64,000 nt of DNA from Providencia sneebia DSM 19967 (GTDB taxonomy: Bacteria; Pseudomonadota; Gammaproteobacteria; Enterobacterales; Enterobacteriaceae), in assembly GCF_000314895.2 (NCBI RefSeq), contig NZ_CM001773.1, positions 663,289 through 727,288 on the forward strand. Direction: 5' to 3'. Each line of letters begins with the position of its first letter. Position 1 is the first letter of the stretch. Position numbers and translations under genes: made by a program. Below are positions 40,233 through 50,477 of the stretch, piece by piece. The notes below the pieces were generated by a model that was given only the letters and a program-made list of their open reading frames with translations, was not told the origin of the DNA and made no database searches.

Positions 40233-40586
40233 CTACTGCTCATTAGTATTTTTTGTGTCAGATTTATTATGTTGAGTTTCATCTTTAGCTTGTTTTTCTA
40301 GGCTATCGATTCTTTTTTTAGGTGAATCTTCTTTGCTGCTATCACCTGACCTTACATAATCTAAGGGAATGAAAAGAGTATCCATAACCGCAGTTAAAGG
40401 GAGGTCAATCACTAATAATGGTCTTAAAACCCAACCTGTATTTTCGTCTTTAATTCTTTCTAAGCTATTTTTAGAACCAGGGTAATAACCATCCGCAGGA
40501 CCTGCATGCGTCATAATACTTGAGCAAGCAGAAAGCATCAGAGATGTACAGCAAAATAGTATTCTTGTTACCAATAGGTTAATCAT
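40233..40586 (-). CDS. yidQ: YceK/YidQ family lipoprotein
   Basis: 117-residue lipoprotein. The signal peptide ends in the lipobox LSAC, acylated Cys near residue 21, followed by SSIMTHAGPADGYYPG. The conserved family segment DLPLTAVMDTLFIPLDYV follows. The C-terminal 35 residues are charged (SSKEDSPKKR, NKSDTKN) and beyond the usual family core. Function unknown. In E. coli yidQ is followed by ibpAB; those genes are not here. Confidence 0.85.
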   Translation of the reverse strand: MINLLVTRILFCCTSLMLSACSSIMTHAGPADGYYPGSKNSLERIKDENTGWVLRPLLVIDLPLTAVMDTLFIPLDYVRSGDSSKEDSPKKRIDSLEKQAKDETQHNKSDTKNTNEQ

Positions 40587-40975
40587 TTTTTCCCTTGTAC
40601 TAATATAACAACGCTGGTTTAGGGTAGAAGCACAATAATAACTAAAAATTAAAAATAGACAATAAAAGGATAGTAATAAAAAATGTTGCTTTTATATTGT
40701 CTCCCCAAATAAAAACTCGAATTTCATTCACCATCCAACTTTTTATCTCCTTAAGTAATATAAATAGTCTCTTTTTTATCTATTCTCATACATCGTATAT
40801 TACTAATATAACTAACGGATAATTAATTTTTATATGAATAAATGTGAAACAGTATATTGCTGAATTTTTATAAAACACCGAAGTGTGGCGTGTTGCACAT
40901 ATTAGTTTGTTTTTATTTGGCACAATCGATTCAGTTATATTTTATGGTGACTTTTCGTCAAGAGGATAGCGGTTT
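40587..40975. other. Non-coding gap, yidQ/yidE
   Basis: 389 bp of AT-rich DNA without an open frame. In E. coli the small heat-shock genes ibpA and ibpB lie between yidQ and yidE; no trace of them is visible. AGAGGATAGC before yidE is the only clear signal. Confidence 0.6.
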
Positions 40976-42634
40976 ATGAGTGAGTTAGCTCTTACTGTGA
41001 GTTTGTTGGCGTTAGCTGCTGCACTGGGATTATGGATAGGTAATTGGAAAATCCGTAATGTTGGACTTGGTATTGGTGGAGTGCTATTTGGCGGGATTAT
41101 CGTCGGGCACTTTGCGCAAAGCTATGGTCTGCAACTCAATGGCCACATGCTGCACTTTATTCAAGAATTTGGTTTGATTTTATTCGTCTACACAATTGGT
41201 ATTCAGGTTGGCCCTGGATTCTTCTCTTCTCTACGAGTATCAGGTTTAAAGCTTAATGGTTTTGCACTGATGATAGTGATTCTCGGTGCCGTTGTGACTG
41301 CAATTATTTATAAGCTAGCAGATATTCCATTACCGATTATTTTGGGAATTTTTTCTGGTGCAGTCACGAATACACCGTCATTAGGTGCAGGACAGCAGAT
41401 ATTGACAGATCTTGGTTCAGATCCCGCTGTAGTTGGGCAAATGGGTATGGGTTATGTCATGGCCTATCCAATGGGAATTTGTGGTATTTTGCTTGTTATG
41501 TGGTTGGTTCGTATTATTTTTCGTGTCGCGGTAGATAAAGAAGCTTCAGCATTTGATAGCCAAAATGTTCATCAACGTGAAACATTGCAAACAATGAATA
41601 TTGCGGTTCGCAATACTAACCTTGATGGTTTAATGATGCAGGATATTCCTCTATTGGGCAGTGAAGAGATAGTCTGTTCACGGTTAAAACGCGGAGAAAT
41701 GCTAGTCGTTCCTCAACCAACAACTGAAATTCTATTGGGTGATTTACTACACGTTGTTGGTCAAAAGGATGATTTAAATAAGGTTCGTTTAATTCTGGGT
41801 GAAGAAGTTGATGCTTCCTTATCCACATCTGGCTCTGTACTTCATTCCGTTCGTGTTGTTGTCACAAATGATGCGGTATTGAGTAAACGTTTACGGGACC
41901 TCAATCTGAAACAAAAATATGATGTTGTGGTAACGCGACTGAATCGTGCGGGTATTGAGCTGGTTGCTAATAATAATTCTATTTTGCAATTCGGGGATAT
42001 TCTTAATATTGTTGGCCGGCCTGAATCGATTGAAGCCGTGAGCGCATTGCTTGGAAATGCGAAGCAAAAATTACAGCAAGTGCAAATGTTACCTGTATTT
42101 ATAGGTATTGGTCTTGGTGTAGTTTTAGGTTCAATCCCAGTCTTCATTCCTGGTTTTCCTGCCGCACTGAAACTAGGGTTGGCTGGTGGTCCATTAGTTG
42201 TTGCACTTATTTTAGGGCGTATCGGGACTATTGGGCGCTTGTATTGGTTTATGCCGCCAAGTGCAAACCTTGCTTTAAGAGAGCTAGGTATTGTGATGTT
42301 TCTTGCTGTGGTAGGGCTCAATTCTGGCGGCGAATTTATTGACACCCTTATTGAAGGTGATGGGCTAACTTGGATAGGCTATGGCTTATTAATTACGTTT
42401 ATACCATTATTTTTAACAGGGGTAGTTGCGCGGATTTTCGGCAAAATGAACTATCTTAGTTTGTGTGGTGTGCTAGCGGGTTCGATGACAGATCCGCCAG
42501 CATTAGCATTTGCCAATAATATTCATCCTACAAGTGGCGCACCTGCACTTTCCTATGCAACAGTTTACCCTCTAGCTATGTTTTTGCGCATTATTTCGCC
42601 TCAACTACTGGCGATCTTGTTCTGGACACTTTAA
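40976..42634 (+). CDS. yidE: AspT/YidE/YbjL-family putative transporter
   Basis: Inner-membrane protein of 552 residues (E. coli 553). Two blocks of hydrophobic helices (YidE/YbjL duplication domains) flank two TrkA-C (RCK_C) domains at about residues 200-360, seen as [20 protein letters not shown] and [31 protein letters not shown] and [14 protein letters not shown] are the repeated pore-loop motifs. Substrate unknown; AspT exchanges aspartate for alanine. Confidence 0.92.
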   Translation: MSELALTVSLLALAAALGLWIGNWKIRNVGLGIGGVLFGGIIVGHFAQSYGLQLNGHMLHFIQEFGLILFVYTIGIQVGPGFFSSLRVSGLKLNGFALMIVILGAVVTAIIYKLADIPLPIILGIFSGAVTNTPSLGAGQQILTDLGSDPAVVGQMGMGYVMAYPMGICGILLVMWLVRIIFRVAVDKEASAFDSQNVHQRETLQTMNIAVRNTNLDGLMMQDIPLLGSEEIVCSRLKRGEMLVVPQPTTEILLGDLLHVVGQKDDLNKVRLILGEEVDASLSTSGSVLHSVRVVVTNDAVLSKRLRDLNLKQKYDVVVTRLNRAGIELVANNNSILQFGDILNIVGRPESIEAVSALLGNAKQKLQQVQMLPVFIGIGLGVVLGSIPVFIPGFPAALKLGLAGGPLVVALILGRIGTIGRLYWFMPPSANLALRELGIVMFLAVVGLNSGGEFIDTLIEGDGLTWIGYGLLITFIPLFLTGVVARIFGKMNYLSLCGVLAGSMTDPPALAFANNIHPTSGAPALSYATVYPLAMFLRIISPQLLAILFWTL

Positions 42635-42835
42635 GTATATGATTTCAAATTCAGATAGAATATTTAGTATCGTAATTATTTAGTATTGTAACTTGGTTTT
42701 GAAGGAAGTTATTGAGAGAACAGATGGCAAATAAGGTGTTTATTTTCTCAATTGAAAGCAAAATTAATTGGTTTAATAGCGAAGAATGGTATTCGTAACT
42801 AGAATTTTAATTACGGAGTTCTCGCTAACAGTTTT

Positions 42836-42868
42836 AGCCCTTTCAGTAATGAAAGGGCTTTTTTTATT
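42836..42868 (+). terminator. Strong rightward terminator
   Basis: AGCCCTTTCA and TGAAAGGGCT form a perfect 10-bp stem with a GTAA loop followed by seven T. It could end yidE mRNA or a separate small RNA. Confidence 0.9.
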
Positions 42869-42933
42869 CAATAAATGCACGTGTCAGAGCTGTTATGTGC
42901 CTGTTAGGGCGCGGCAGGTAGGCGCATATTAAA

Positions 42934-42955
42934 AACCTCCGGCTAGCCGGAGGTT
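42934..42955 (-). terminator. avtA terminator
   Basis: AACCTCCGG and CCGGAGGTT around CTAG form a 22-bp perfect palindrome; on the minus strand TTTTTAATA follows. It is 29 bases past the avtA stop. Confidence 0.88.
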
Positions 42956-42984
42956 ATTTATTCACTCAATGGATTATATAGGGC

Positions 42985-44244
42985 TTATTGACATTCAACC
43001 GTTTGATAAGCTAATTCAAGTTCTTGAGCAAGAATAGCAATACCTTGTTCTATTTTTTCAGGCTCAGGAACATAGTTCATTCGCATACATTGGTGAGCAT
43101 GTGGCCAATCTTCTTCAATTCCTGGGAAGAAATAGTGACCAGGAACCATAAGAACACCACGTTTTTTCAATCTTTGGTAGAGTTCTAGGCTGGTAATGGG
43201 TAAATCTTTAAACCATAACCACAAGAAAATTGCACCTTCAGGTTTATGAATTAAGCATCTATTTTCAGGAATATAGCGCCGAATAATCTGAATAACTTCT
43301 TCAACACGTTGTTTATAAAAAGGACCAATGACATTCTGAGATAATGTAAAAAGATCATCGCGTTGTAGCATTTCTAGTGCAAGAGCAGGGCCGATACCAC
43401 CTGGAGCTAAGCTGATAATGCCATTCATATTACTTACAGCTTCAATGATTTCTTCATTAGCAATGATGATCCCGCAACGAGTGCCCGGTAAGCCTAATTT
43501 GGACAAACTCATACAGAGAATAACGTTCTCATTCCAAAACGGCGTAGCTTCGCTAAATATTATGCCGGGGAAAGGAACACCATATGCATTATCAATTAAT
43601 AAAGGAATATTATGTTGTTTTGCTAATTGATCGAGATGTTGAACTTCTTCATCAGTAATCACATTACCTGTTGGGTTAGTTGGCCGAGAAACACAGATAA
43701 CGCCGATATCATCAGTAACTTCAAGTGTATTGAAATTAACGTGGTATTTGAATTGGCCGTCAGGTAGAAATTCTATTTGAGGTTTATTGGCAACAAACAA
43801 ATCATCATCTAAGCCTGAGTCAGCATAACCAACATATTCAGGGGCTAGAGGGAATAGGACTTTACGAGTAATACCATCTTCAAAGCGACCAGCTAGTAAG
43901 TTAAATAGGTAGAAAAATGCACTTTGGCTGCCATTAGCTAGCGCGATATTTTTTGCACTGATATTCCAGCCTAGTTTTTCTTTTAGTGTTGCTGCTAGCG
44001 CTTTCAACATGGCATCTTTGCCTTGGGGACCATCATAATTACATAACGTATCGGTCAATTTTCCGTTTGAGCACATTTCAGCTAACAGTGTTTGAAAATA
44101 GTTATCCATTTCAGGAATATGAGCAGGATTTCCCCCTCCGAGCATGATTGCACCGGGGGTCCTTATGCCTTCATTCAAATCTTTCATCAATAATGAAATA
44201 CCTGAATTTTTAGCGAATTTGTTACCGAATTTAGAAAAAATCAT
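42985..44244 (-). CDS. avtA: Valine-pyruvate aminotransferase
   Basis: PLP-dependent transaminase (transaminase C) that makes alanine and alpha-ketoisovalerate from valine and pyruvate. 419 residues (E. coli 417). PLP-binding signs are ANGSQSAFFYLFN, SRPTNPTGNVITDEE, DNAYGVPFPG, and the lysine of CMSLSKLGLPGTRCGI. AvtA-specific SKFGNKFAKNSGI starts the protein. Monocistronic by the flanking gaps and terminator. Confidence 0.95.
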   Translation of the reverse strand: MIFSKFGNKFAKNSGISLLMKDLNEGIRTPGAIMLGGGNPAHIPEMDNYFQTLLAEMCSNGKLTDTLCNYDGPQGKDAMLKALAATLKEKLGWNISAKNIALANGSQSAFFYLFNLLAGRFEDGITRKVLFPLAPEYVGYADSGLDDDLFVANKPQIEFLPDGQFKYHVNFNTLEVTDDIGVICVSRPTNPTGNVITDEEVQHLDQLAKQHNIPLLIDNAYGVPFPGIIFSEATPFWNENVILCMSLSKLGLPGTRCGIIIANEEIIEAVSNMNGIISLAPGGIGPALALEMLQRDDLFTLSQNVIGPFYKQRVEEVIQIIRRYIPENRCLIHKPEGAIFLWLWFKDLPITSLELYQRLKKRGVLMVPGHYFFPGIEEDWPHAHQCMRMNYVPEPEKIEQGIAILAQELELAYQTVECQ

Positions 44245-44450
44245 CGCATTTATTCACATATGTTAAGTAGATTGTTAATGGAATCTCAAACATACTCTGC
44301 TCTATCCATGAGTTCAACTAGTGCGTACTGATAATTTTTGAATCAAAAAACCATTAAATATAATATTAATGGTTGATTAGTCTGATTGAGTGCTGTTTAT
44401 TTAGATAATAAAGCTGTTATTTGCCACGGTATTATCGCTTAATACTGATT

Positions 44451-45014
44451 TTATTTATGTTGAAAACAAGTTACCAAATGGTCATTAACCATGCCGATGG
44501 CTTGCATAAAAGCATAACAAGTAATTGATCCAACAAATTTGAAGCCACGCTTTTTCAGTTCTTTTGAAAGGCATTTGGATATTTCTGTTTCTGCGGGTAC
44601 TTCTGAGAGCGCTTGCCAGTGATTAATAATGGGTTGGTTATCAACAAATTGCCAAATAAATTTTGAAAAGATTTCACCATTTTCTTCCATTTTTAAGTAA
44701 GCTTTTGCATTGGCAATAATGGCATTAATTTTGGCGCGATTACGGACAACTCTTGGGTCTTGCATTAAACGATCGACATCAGTTTCATCCATCAATGCAA
44801 TTTTTGTAGGATCAAAATTATGAAAAGCTTCTCGGTAACCTTGGCGTTTTTTGAGAATGGTATACCAAGATAATCCTGCTTGCTGCCCTTCTAGGCAGAT
44901 CATTTCAAATAAATGGTGATTATCCCGAGTTGGTTTTCCCCATTCATTATCATGATAAGCAATATATTCAGCGTCTTTATTAACCCAAAGACAACGTGTT
45001 GGTGATGATTCCAT
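44451..45014 (-). CDS. tag: 3-methyladenine DNA glycosylase I
   Basis: Excises 3-methyladenine from DNA. The 187 residues equal the E. coli length. AYHDNEWGKP and EMICLEGQQAGLSWYTILKKR carry the base pocket and the HhH-like fold; LKKRGFKFVGSITCYAFMQAIGMVNDH is the conserved C-terminal region. The structural zinc ligands correspond to Cys in RCLWV and His in AYHDNEW, plus NDH and TC near the end. Constitutive Tag, not the Ada-controlled AlkA. Confidence 0.95.
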   Translation of the reverse strand: MESSPTRCLWVNKDAEYIAYHDNEWGKPTRDNHHLFEMICLEGQQAGLSWYTILKKRQGYREAFHNFDPTKIALMDETDVDRLMQDPRVVRNRAKINAIIANAKAYLKMEENGEIFSKFIWQFVDNQPIINHWQALSEVPAETEISKCLSKELKKRGFKFVGSITCYAFMQAIGMVNDHLVTCFQHK

Positions 45015-45212
45015 ACCTTATTCCTTTTTTTGAAAAATAAGATTATAAAGCAAGTACTTTACGCTGTATGAATGTCCAGTATAAGTCTTATGATGTCAAT
45101 TTTTTTTGCTTATAGGGTGAATAGATGTAGATTCAATGCTGTATATCTGACAGTCAGAGGGTATACTGATGTACTTTTATTAAATTAAATACGTATCGCG
45201 TGCGGACCTAAC

Positions 45213-46121
45213 ATGCAAAAGTTTGATACCAAAACCTTCCAAGGTCTTATCCTGACTTTACAGGATTACTGGGCGCGCCAAGGCTGTACCATTGTTCAAC
45301 CATTGGACATGGAAGTCGGCGCAGGAACCTCCCATCCTATGACGTGCTTGCGCGCGCTAGGGCCTGAGCCAATAGCTGCGGCTTATGTTCAACCATCCCG
45401 TCGTCCAACTGATGGCCGTTATGGTGAGAACCCAAACCGTCTTCAGCATTATTACCAATTTCAGGTGATAATTAAGCCATCACCTGACAATATTCAAGAA
45501 CTCTATTTAGGATCGCTAAAAGAGCTTGGCATTGATCCAACAGTACATGATATTCGTTTTGTTGAAGATAACTGGGAAAACCCAACACTAGGTGCTTGGG
45601 GGCTAGGCTGGGAAGTTTGGCTAAACGGTATGGAAGTGACACAGTTTACTTACTTCCAACAAGTCGGTGGTCTTGAGTGCAAGCCTGTGACCGGCGAAAT
45701 TACCTATGGCCTTGAACGTCTTGCTATGTATATTCAAGGTGTTGATAGTGTTTATGATCTCATTTGGTGTGATGGCCCATTAGGTAAAACAACCTATGGT
45801 GATATTTACCACCAAAATGAAGTTGAACAATCAACTTATAACTTTGAATATGCCAATGTTGATTTCTTATTCAAATGCTTTGATGAGTATGAAAAAGAAG
45901 CGCAATATCTGTTATCGCTAGAAGCTCCATTACCACTTCCAGCTTATGAACGCATATTGAAAGCCGCTCATACTTTTAACTTGCTAGATGCGCGTAAAGC
46001 CATTTCAGTAACTGAGCGTCAACGTTATATTTTACGTATCCGTACCCTAACTAAAGGGGTTGCCGAAGCTTATTACGCTTCTCGTGAGGCACTCGGATTC
46101 CCTATGTGTCACAAGAATTAA
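45213..46121 (+). CDS. glyQ: Glycyl-tRNA synthetase alpha subunit
   Basis: Catalytic subunit of the alpha2-beta2 enzyme that charges tRNA-Gly. 302 residues (E. coli 303). Class II signatures: [15 protein letters not shown] (motif 1 area), [18 protein letters not shown] (motif 2) and [13 protein letters not shown] (motif 3). The ATG lacks a good Shine-Dalgarno (GCGGACCTAAC). Nine bases before glyS. Confidence 0.97.
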   Translation: MQKFDTKTFQGLILTLQDYWARQGCTIVQPLDMEVGAGTSHPMTCLRALGPEPIAAAYVQPSRRPTDGRYGENPNRLQHYYQFQVIIKPSPDNIQELYLGSLKELGIDPTVHDIRFVEDNWENPTLGAWGLGWEVWLNGMEVTQFTYFQQVGGLECKPVTGEITYGLERLAMYIQGVDSVYDLIWCDGPLGKTTYGDIYHQNEVEQSTYNFEYANVDFLFKCFDEYEKEAQYLLSLEAPLPLPAYERILKAAHTFNLLDARKAISVTERQRYILRIRTLTKGVAEAYYASREALGFPMCHKN

Positions 46122-46130
46122 GAGGCTGTC

Positions 46131-48200
46131 ATGACTCAACAGACTTTCCTAGTGGAAATCGGCACAGAAGAGTTACCGCCGAAGGCTCTTCGTTCATTAG
46201 CTGAATCATTTGCGGCAAATTTCACCGCTGAACTTGATGGTGCAGATATTGCTCATGGTGATGTTCAATGGTATGCAGCACCACGCCGTTTAGCGTTAAA
46301 AGTGGCATCTTTATCCGCTTCTCAGCCTGATCGCGAAATTGAAAAACGTGGACCTGCTATTTCAGCCGCTTTTGATGCCAATGGTAACCCAACAAAAGCT
46401 GCTGAAGGCTGGGCAAGAGGTTGCGGTATTACTGTCGATCAAGCTGAACGTTTGAAGACAGATAAAGGCGAATGGTTACTGTACCGTGCCCAAGTAAAAG
46501 GCCAAGCAGTTAGTGAATTATTGGTAGATATGGTGAATCGTTCACTCGCTAAATTGCCTATTCCTAAATTAATGCGCTGGGGGGATAAAGATACGCACTT
46601 TGTTCGTCCAGTTCATACCGTAACATTATTATTAGGTAATGATGTTATTGATGGTGAAGTTTTAGGTATTAAAAGTGCTCGTACAATCCGCGGGCACCGT
46701 TTTATGGGCGAACCTGAATTTACGATTGATAACGCTGATCAATACCCTGAAATTCTTCGTGAGCGCGGTAAAGTTATTGCTGATTACGAAGAACGTAAAG
46801 CAGTCATTAAAGCAGATTCAGAGAAAGCAGCTCTTGCCTTGGGTGGAAAAGCGGATTTAACCAATAGCCTTCTTGAAGAAGTTGCTTCATTAGTTGAATG
46901 GCCAGTTGTATTAACTGCAAAATTTGAAGATAAATTTTTGGCGGTACCATCTGAAGCTTTAGTTTATACCATGAAAGGCGATCAGAAATATTTCCCTGTT
47001 TATGATAATGCTGGCAATTTGATGCCGAATTTTATCTTTGTAGCGAATATTGAATCTTCAGATCCTCAACAAATTATTTCGGGTAATGAAAAAGTCGTTC
47101 GTCCTCGTTTAGCGGATGCAGAATTTTTCTTCAAAACTGACCGTAAACAGCGTCTTGAAGACAATTTACCACGTTTAGAAACCGTATTGTTCCAGCAACA
47201 ACTGGGGACTTTGCGTGATAAAACAGAACGTCTAGAAGCATTAGCAGGTTGGATTGCAGGTAAAATTGGTGCCGATGTTAATCATGCCACCCGCGCTGGT
47301 CTGTTAGCAAAATGTGACCTGATGACAAATATGGTCTTCGAATTCACTGACACACAAGGTGTTATGGGGATGCATTATGCTCGCCATGATGGTGAAGCCG
47401 AAGATGTTGCATTAGCATTGAAAGAGCAATATCAACCGCGTTTTGCTGGAGATGAATTGCCTTCAACTGATGTGTCTGCTGCACTCGCTTTAGCAGAAAA
47501 AATGGATACATTGGTCGGTATTTTTGGGATTGGTCAGCATCCAAAAGGCGATAAAGACCCATTTGCATTACGTCGTGCTGCATTAGGTGTGTTACGTATT
47601 ATTGTTGAAAAGGGTTATCAGCTTGATCTTGTTGAAATGGCAGAAGAAGCTGCGCGCCTTTACGGTGATAAACTAACAAACAAAAATGTCGTCAATGATG
47701 TTGTTGAGTTTATGTTGGGACGTTTCCGTGCTTGGTATCAAGAATTAGGTTATAGCATTGATACCATTCAGGCTGTCTTAGCACGTCGTCCGACTTCACC
47801 CGCTGATTTTGATGCACGAGTTAAAGCGGTTACGCATTTCCGTACTCTGGAAGATGCAGAAGCGCTTGCAGCCGCCAATAAACGAGTTTCGAATATTTTG
47901 AGTAAATCAAATGAGAAACTTGCAGCTAATGTGTCGGCATCTGTATTGAAAGCACCAGAAGAAATCAAATTAGCTGCTAATCTTATTGTCTTACAAGAAA
48001 AATTAGCCCCGATGTTTGCTGAGCGTAATTATCAAGATGCTTTAGTTGAACTGGCTTCATTGCGTGAAGTCGTTGATGCATTCTTTGCTGGCGTGATGGT
48101 AATGGATGAAGATGAAACGATTCGTATCAATCGTTTTACTCTGCTCAGTCAATTACGTGAGTTATTCTTGAAGGTAGCGGATATCTCTTTACTGCAATAA
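46131..48200 (+). CDS. glyS: Glycyl-tRNA synthetase beta subunit
   Basis: tRNA-binding subunit of GlyRS. 689 residues, equal to E. coli. [15 protein letters not shown] opens the protein; [30 protein letters not shown] and [17 protein letters not shown] are conserved. An HD-like domain with [22 protein letters not shown] is central, and the C-terminal anticodon-binding helices end DISLLQ. AGAGGCTGTC precedes the start. Followed by a strong terminator. Confidence 0.97.
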   Translation: MTQQTFLVEIGTEELPPKALRSLAESFAANFTAELDGADIAHGDVQWYAAPRRLALKVASLSASQPDREIEKRGPAISAAFDANGNPTKAAEGWARGCGITVDQAERLKTDKGEWLLYRAQVKGQAVSELLVDMVNRSLAKLPIPKLMRWGDKDTHFVRPVHTVTLLLGNDVIDGEVLGIKSARTIRGHRFMGEPEFTIDNADQYPEILRERGKVIADYEERKAVIKADSEKAALALGGKADLTNSLLEEVASLVEWPVVLTAKFEDKFLAVPSEALVYTMKGDQKYFPVYDNAGNLMPNFIFVANIESSDPQQIISGNEKVVRPRLADAEFFFKTDRKQRLEDNLPRLETVLFQQQLGTLRDKTERLEALAGWIAGKIGADVNHATRAGLLAKCDLMTNMVFEFTDTQGVMGMHYARHDGEAEDVALALKEQYQPRFAGDELPSTDVSAALALAEKMDTLVGIFGIGQHPKGDKDPFALRRAALGVLRIIVEKGYQLDLVEMAEEAARLYGDKLTNKNVVNDVVEFMLGRFRAWYQELGYSIDTIQAVLARRPTSPADFDARVKAVTHFRTLEDAEALAAANKRVSNILSKSNEKLAANVSASVLKAPEEIKLAANLIVLQEKLAPMFAERNYQDALVELASLREVVDAFFAGVMVMDEDETIRINRFTLLSQLRELFLKVADISLLQ

Positions 48201-48230
48201 ATATTGTAGTATTGGCATGTAAGAAATCTA

Positions 48231-48260
48231 AATAAGCGCTCATTGAGCGCTTATTTTTTA
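48231..48260 (+). terminator. glyQS terminator
   Basis: AATAAGCGCTCA and TGAGCGCTTATT form a 12-bp stem around a minimal loop, followed by TTTTTA, 30 bases past the glyS stop. Confidence 0.88.
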
Positions 48261-48382
48261 TGCCAATAACGGTGATTGGTTAAAAAACCACAGTTACTTG
48301 ATGGTTTTATCTACATATAAATGAATTTAGCAAAAAATTGGTTGACGAAAACCTTAGCTATCAGTATGATTCACCTCGTTTT

Positions 48383-48459
48383 CGGCGAGTAGCGCAGCTT
48401 GGTAGCGCAACTGGTTTGGGACCAGTGGGTCGGAGGTTCGAATCCTCTCTCGCCGACCA
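48383..48459 (+). tRNA. tRNA-Pro (anticodon UGG)
   Basis: 77 nt with a perfect 7-bp acceptor stem (CGGCGAG/CTCGCCG), D stem GCGC/GCGC, anticodon stem ACTGG/CCAGT with loop TTTGGGA giving anticodon TGG (G37 as usual for proline), T loop TTCGAAT and encoded CCA end. In E. coli the tRNA-Pro gene next to dpp is proK (CGG); here the anticodon is UGG, so only the location corresponds. Confidence 0.97.
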
Positions 48460-48468
48460 AATTCTAAG

Positions 48469-48492
48469 ACCCACCTTTATGGTGGGTTTTTT
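48469..48492 (+). terminator. tRNA-Pro terminator
   Basis: ACCCACC and GGTGGGT with a 5-nt loop followed by a T run, ten bases after the CCA end. Confidence 0.9.
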
Positions 48493-48513
48493 GTTTTCTA
48501 TCATCTTTATCCT

Positions 48514-48611
48514 TCATACTTCGAATTCTAGCGTTGTTGCCTGCACTCGTGAACCCTAGTCACGTAGTGATCTACGCCCCTAGGGCTCCACTTGCTTGCT
48601 TCAGGTATAAC
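48514..48611. repeat. ERIC-like repeat element
   Basis: About 98 bp resembling the enterobacterial repetitive intergenic consensus. It starts TCATACTTCGAATT, has a core GTGAACCCTAGTCACGTAG and CTACGCCCCTAGGG, then CACTTGCTTGC and GGTATAAC. The central GTGAACCCTAG/CCTAGGG arms form the imperfect palindrome typical of ERIC. Match is from memory of the consensus, not computed. Such elements are transcribed, non-coding and mobile in trans. Confidence 0.65.
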
Positions 48612-48851
48612 TATTAATCGCTTTCACTTTACTCTGTTAATAATTTTTATATTACAAACTAAAATATTTCCACTTCTATCTATTCATTATTGATATTTCT
48701 TTAGGATTAACTTTGCTTGCTTTTGGTTATCACTATCTGATTTTATAATGGCTACTTTATTATTCTCATCATTAGCTGGTTTTATACAAAACCAAGAAGT
48801 AGCTAGTTGTCGATTGCGAATATTCGTTATTTTCATAACAAGGATAAGTTA

Positions 48852-50477
48852 ATGAAAACGATATATTTGGTGCTATTTTTCGGATTATTTATAGCTATTC
48901 ATAGCTATGCCGAAACTTTTATTGATGGCGCTTCTGTTATTGCCCCAGTTATACAAAAATCTTCGCATCAATCTGTTGTTGAAAAAGGCAAGCAACCTTG
49001 TGTTGTGATATACCAAGTTTATTTTTCTAACCAATCACAATTGCCATTACTTAATTCTGACATATTACATCAATGGAAACAGAGCATTGAAGGGCAATGT
49101 GTTAGTGAATCAACATTATTAGCCTATGCTGATAAATTAAATGAACAACTTTCCCAAATTGGCTATATCACTTCTTATATTCATTACCCTCAACAAGCTT
49201 TATTATTTGGTGTTTTAAATATTGAATTAATTACTGGCAAACTATCACGTATTGAATATCAAGATAATCAGCAAGAACATCACTCATTAAAAACTGCATT
49301 TCCTATCAAATATGGGCAAGCTTTCGATATTTACCAAGTCAATCAAGGATTGATGAATTTACGTAATACTCAGCTTATTCCTTATCAAATCCAGATAATC
49401 TCTGAAAATGAAGAAAAGAATATCAGCCGAATTGTTGTTAATGGCAGAGCAAGACGCGCTTTAAAAGGTCGCTTATCTGTAGAATCAAAATATTCTCAGG
49501 AGTTACCTGCGCATACTGTTAGCAATATTTTTATGTTGGCAAACCCATTATTGCTCAATGATTTTTTCTATGTAGGGATTGAACGTGATATGGGTATTGA
49601 GCCTGATAAAAAACTGAAATCTGCTGCTCTTTTTTATTCTTTGCCATATCACTATTGGTTGTTTAGCTTGTATGGTGGCTACCAAGAAAATACTAGCTAT
49701 AAAAATATTCAACTCATGGAAAGTATAGACCTTCAACAAGATCTTAGGAGCCGATTAATGTCTTTACAAGGTGAATATTTTTTTCATCGAACGGCTAATA
49801 GTATCACTTCAATTAGCATTGGTAGTCAGATTCAAACCTTAGATTTATTTTTAGAACATTATCGACTAGAGAGCCAAAAGCGCTTTTCGACATATGGTTT
49901 GGTTGGTATGACTCACAAGCGGGATATTCGCGGGGGCAATGCAACTTTCATTGTGAAATACAAGCAAGGAACAGATTGGTTTGGTTCGTCTAATAAATCA
50001 GCTTTCACCACAGCTAAAGCGCGTATTTATCAATTTTCAGCAGATGTGCAATCCTTATTTACATTTGCCAACCAACCGATGTATCACCGCCATGAAGTTG
50101 ATGTTCAGCTCAGCCATGCAAAGCTAGACCCATTGCTTGAGCGTAACTCAATAACAGGAAAGTTTGGTATTAGGGGATTTACAAATAGTAGCAACATTGA
50201 AGATGGAGGTGAAAATACACTACAGATAAAAAATGAACTAGGGTGGCTGACTCCATGGCATGATTTACAAATTTATGGTGCTTTAGATTTAGCAACGACA
50301 TCAAATAAGCGGGCTAATTTTTGGCATGAAAATCTATTAATTGGTAGTGAGCTTGGTGTTCGGGGGCAATATGGTTGTGTAGATTATCAATTTTTCATGG
50401 ATACCCCCTTATGGAAATCGATAGCATTGAATACGGAGGCAATAAATATGGGCGTAAAATTGAGTATGACTTATTGA
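48852..50477 (+). CDS. ShlB/FhaC-type TpsB outer-membrane transporter (orphan)
   Basis: Two-partner secretion outer-membrane protein of 541 residues from the ATG at 48852, which has AAGGATAAG in front and a signal peptide ending SYAE. Two POTRA domains (about residues 45-190: CVVIYQVYFSNQSQLP and GVLNIELITGKLSRIEY) are followed by a 16-strand-type barrel. The barrel includes the loop-6 motif as GIRGFTNSSN (usually VRGY/VRGF). The C-terminus GVKLSMTY is barrel-like. No TpsA partner lies beside it; the neighbours are an ERIC-like repeat and dppA. Whether it is functional or serves a remote TpsA is open. Confidence 0.85.
   Translation: MKTIYLVLFFGLFIAIHSYAETFIDGASVIAPVIQKSSHQSVVEKGKQPCVVIYQVYFSNQSQLPLLNSDILHQWKQSIEGQCVSESTLLAYADKLNEQLSQIGYITSYIHYPQQALLFGVLNIELITGKLSRIEYQDNQQEHHSLKTAFPIKYGQAFDIYQVNQGLMNLRNTQLIPYQIQIISENEEKNISRIVVNGRARRALKGRLSVESKYSQELPAHTVSNIFMLANPLLLNDFFYVGIERDMGIEPDKKLKSAALFYSLPYHYWLFSLYGGYQENTSYKNIQLMESIDLQQDLRSRLMSLQGEYFFHRTANSITSISIGSQIQTLDLFLEHYRLESQKRFSTYGLVGMTHKRDIRGGNATFIVKYKQGTDWFGSSNKSAFTTAKARIYQFSADVQSLFTFANQPMYHRHEVDVQLSHAKLDPLLERNSITGKFGIRGFTNSSNIEDGGENTLQIKNELGWLTPWHDLQIYGALDLATTSNKRANFWHENLLIGSELGVRGQYGCVDYQFFMDTPLWKSIALNTEAINMGVKLSMTY

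Larger units (their letters stand above)
42635..42984. other. Non-coding gap, yidE/avtA
   Basis: 350 bp between convergent genes, with two strong hairpins: one pointing right at 42836-42868, one pointing left at 42934-42955. The right-pointing one lies 201 bases past the yidE stop, leaving room for a small transcript. A weak -35/-10 pair (TTGAAA and TAATAG, 16 apart, about 42760-42781) can be drawn in front of it. Confidence 0.5.
48460..48851. other. Non-coding gap, tRNA-Pro/TpsB gene
   Basis: 392 bp containing the tRNA terminator and the ERIC-like element. The rest (48612-48851) is AT-rich with no gene seen; AAGGATAAGTT precedes the next start. Confidence 0.6.

Noticed and set aside
40860..40975. 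Riboswitch or thermosensor before yidE
   Set aside because: Only short, imperfect pairings; no match to a known leader family.
45213..45400. Leader T-box or attenuator before glyQ
   Set aside because: No T-box sequence; such control is not expected in Gram-negative bacteria.
48338..48559. Possible 73-residue protein starting before tRNA-Pro
   Set aside because: It overlaps the tRNA and the ERIC-like element; it is an accidental frame.
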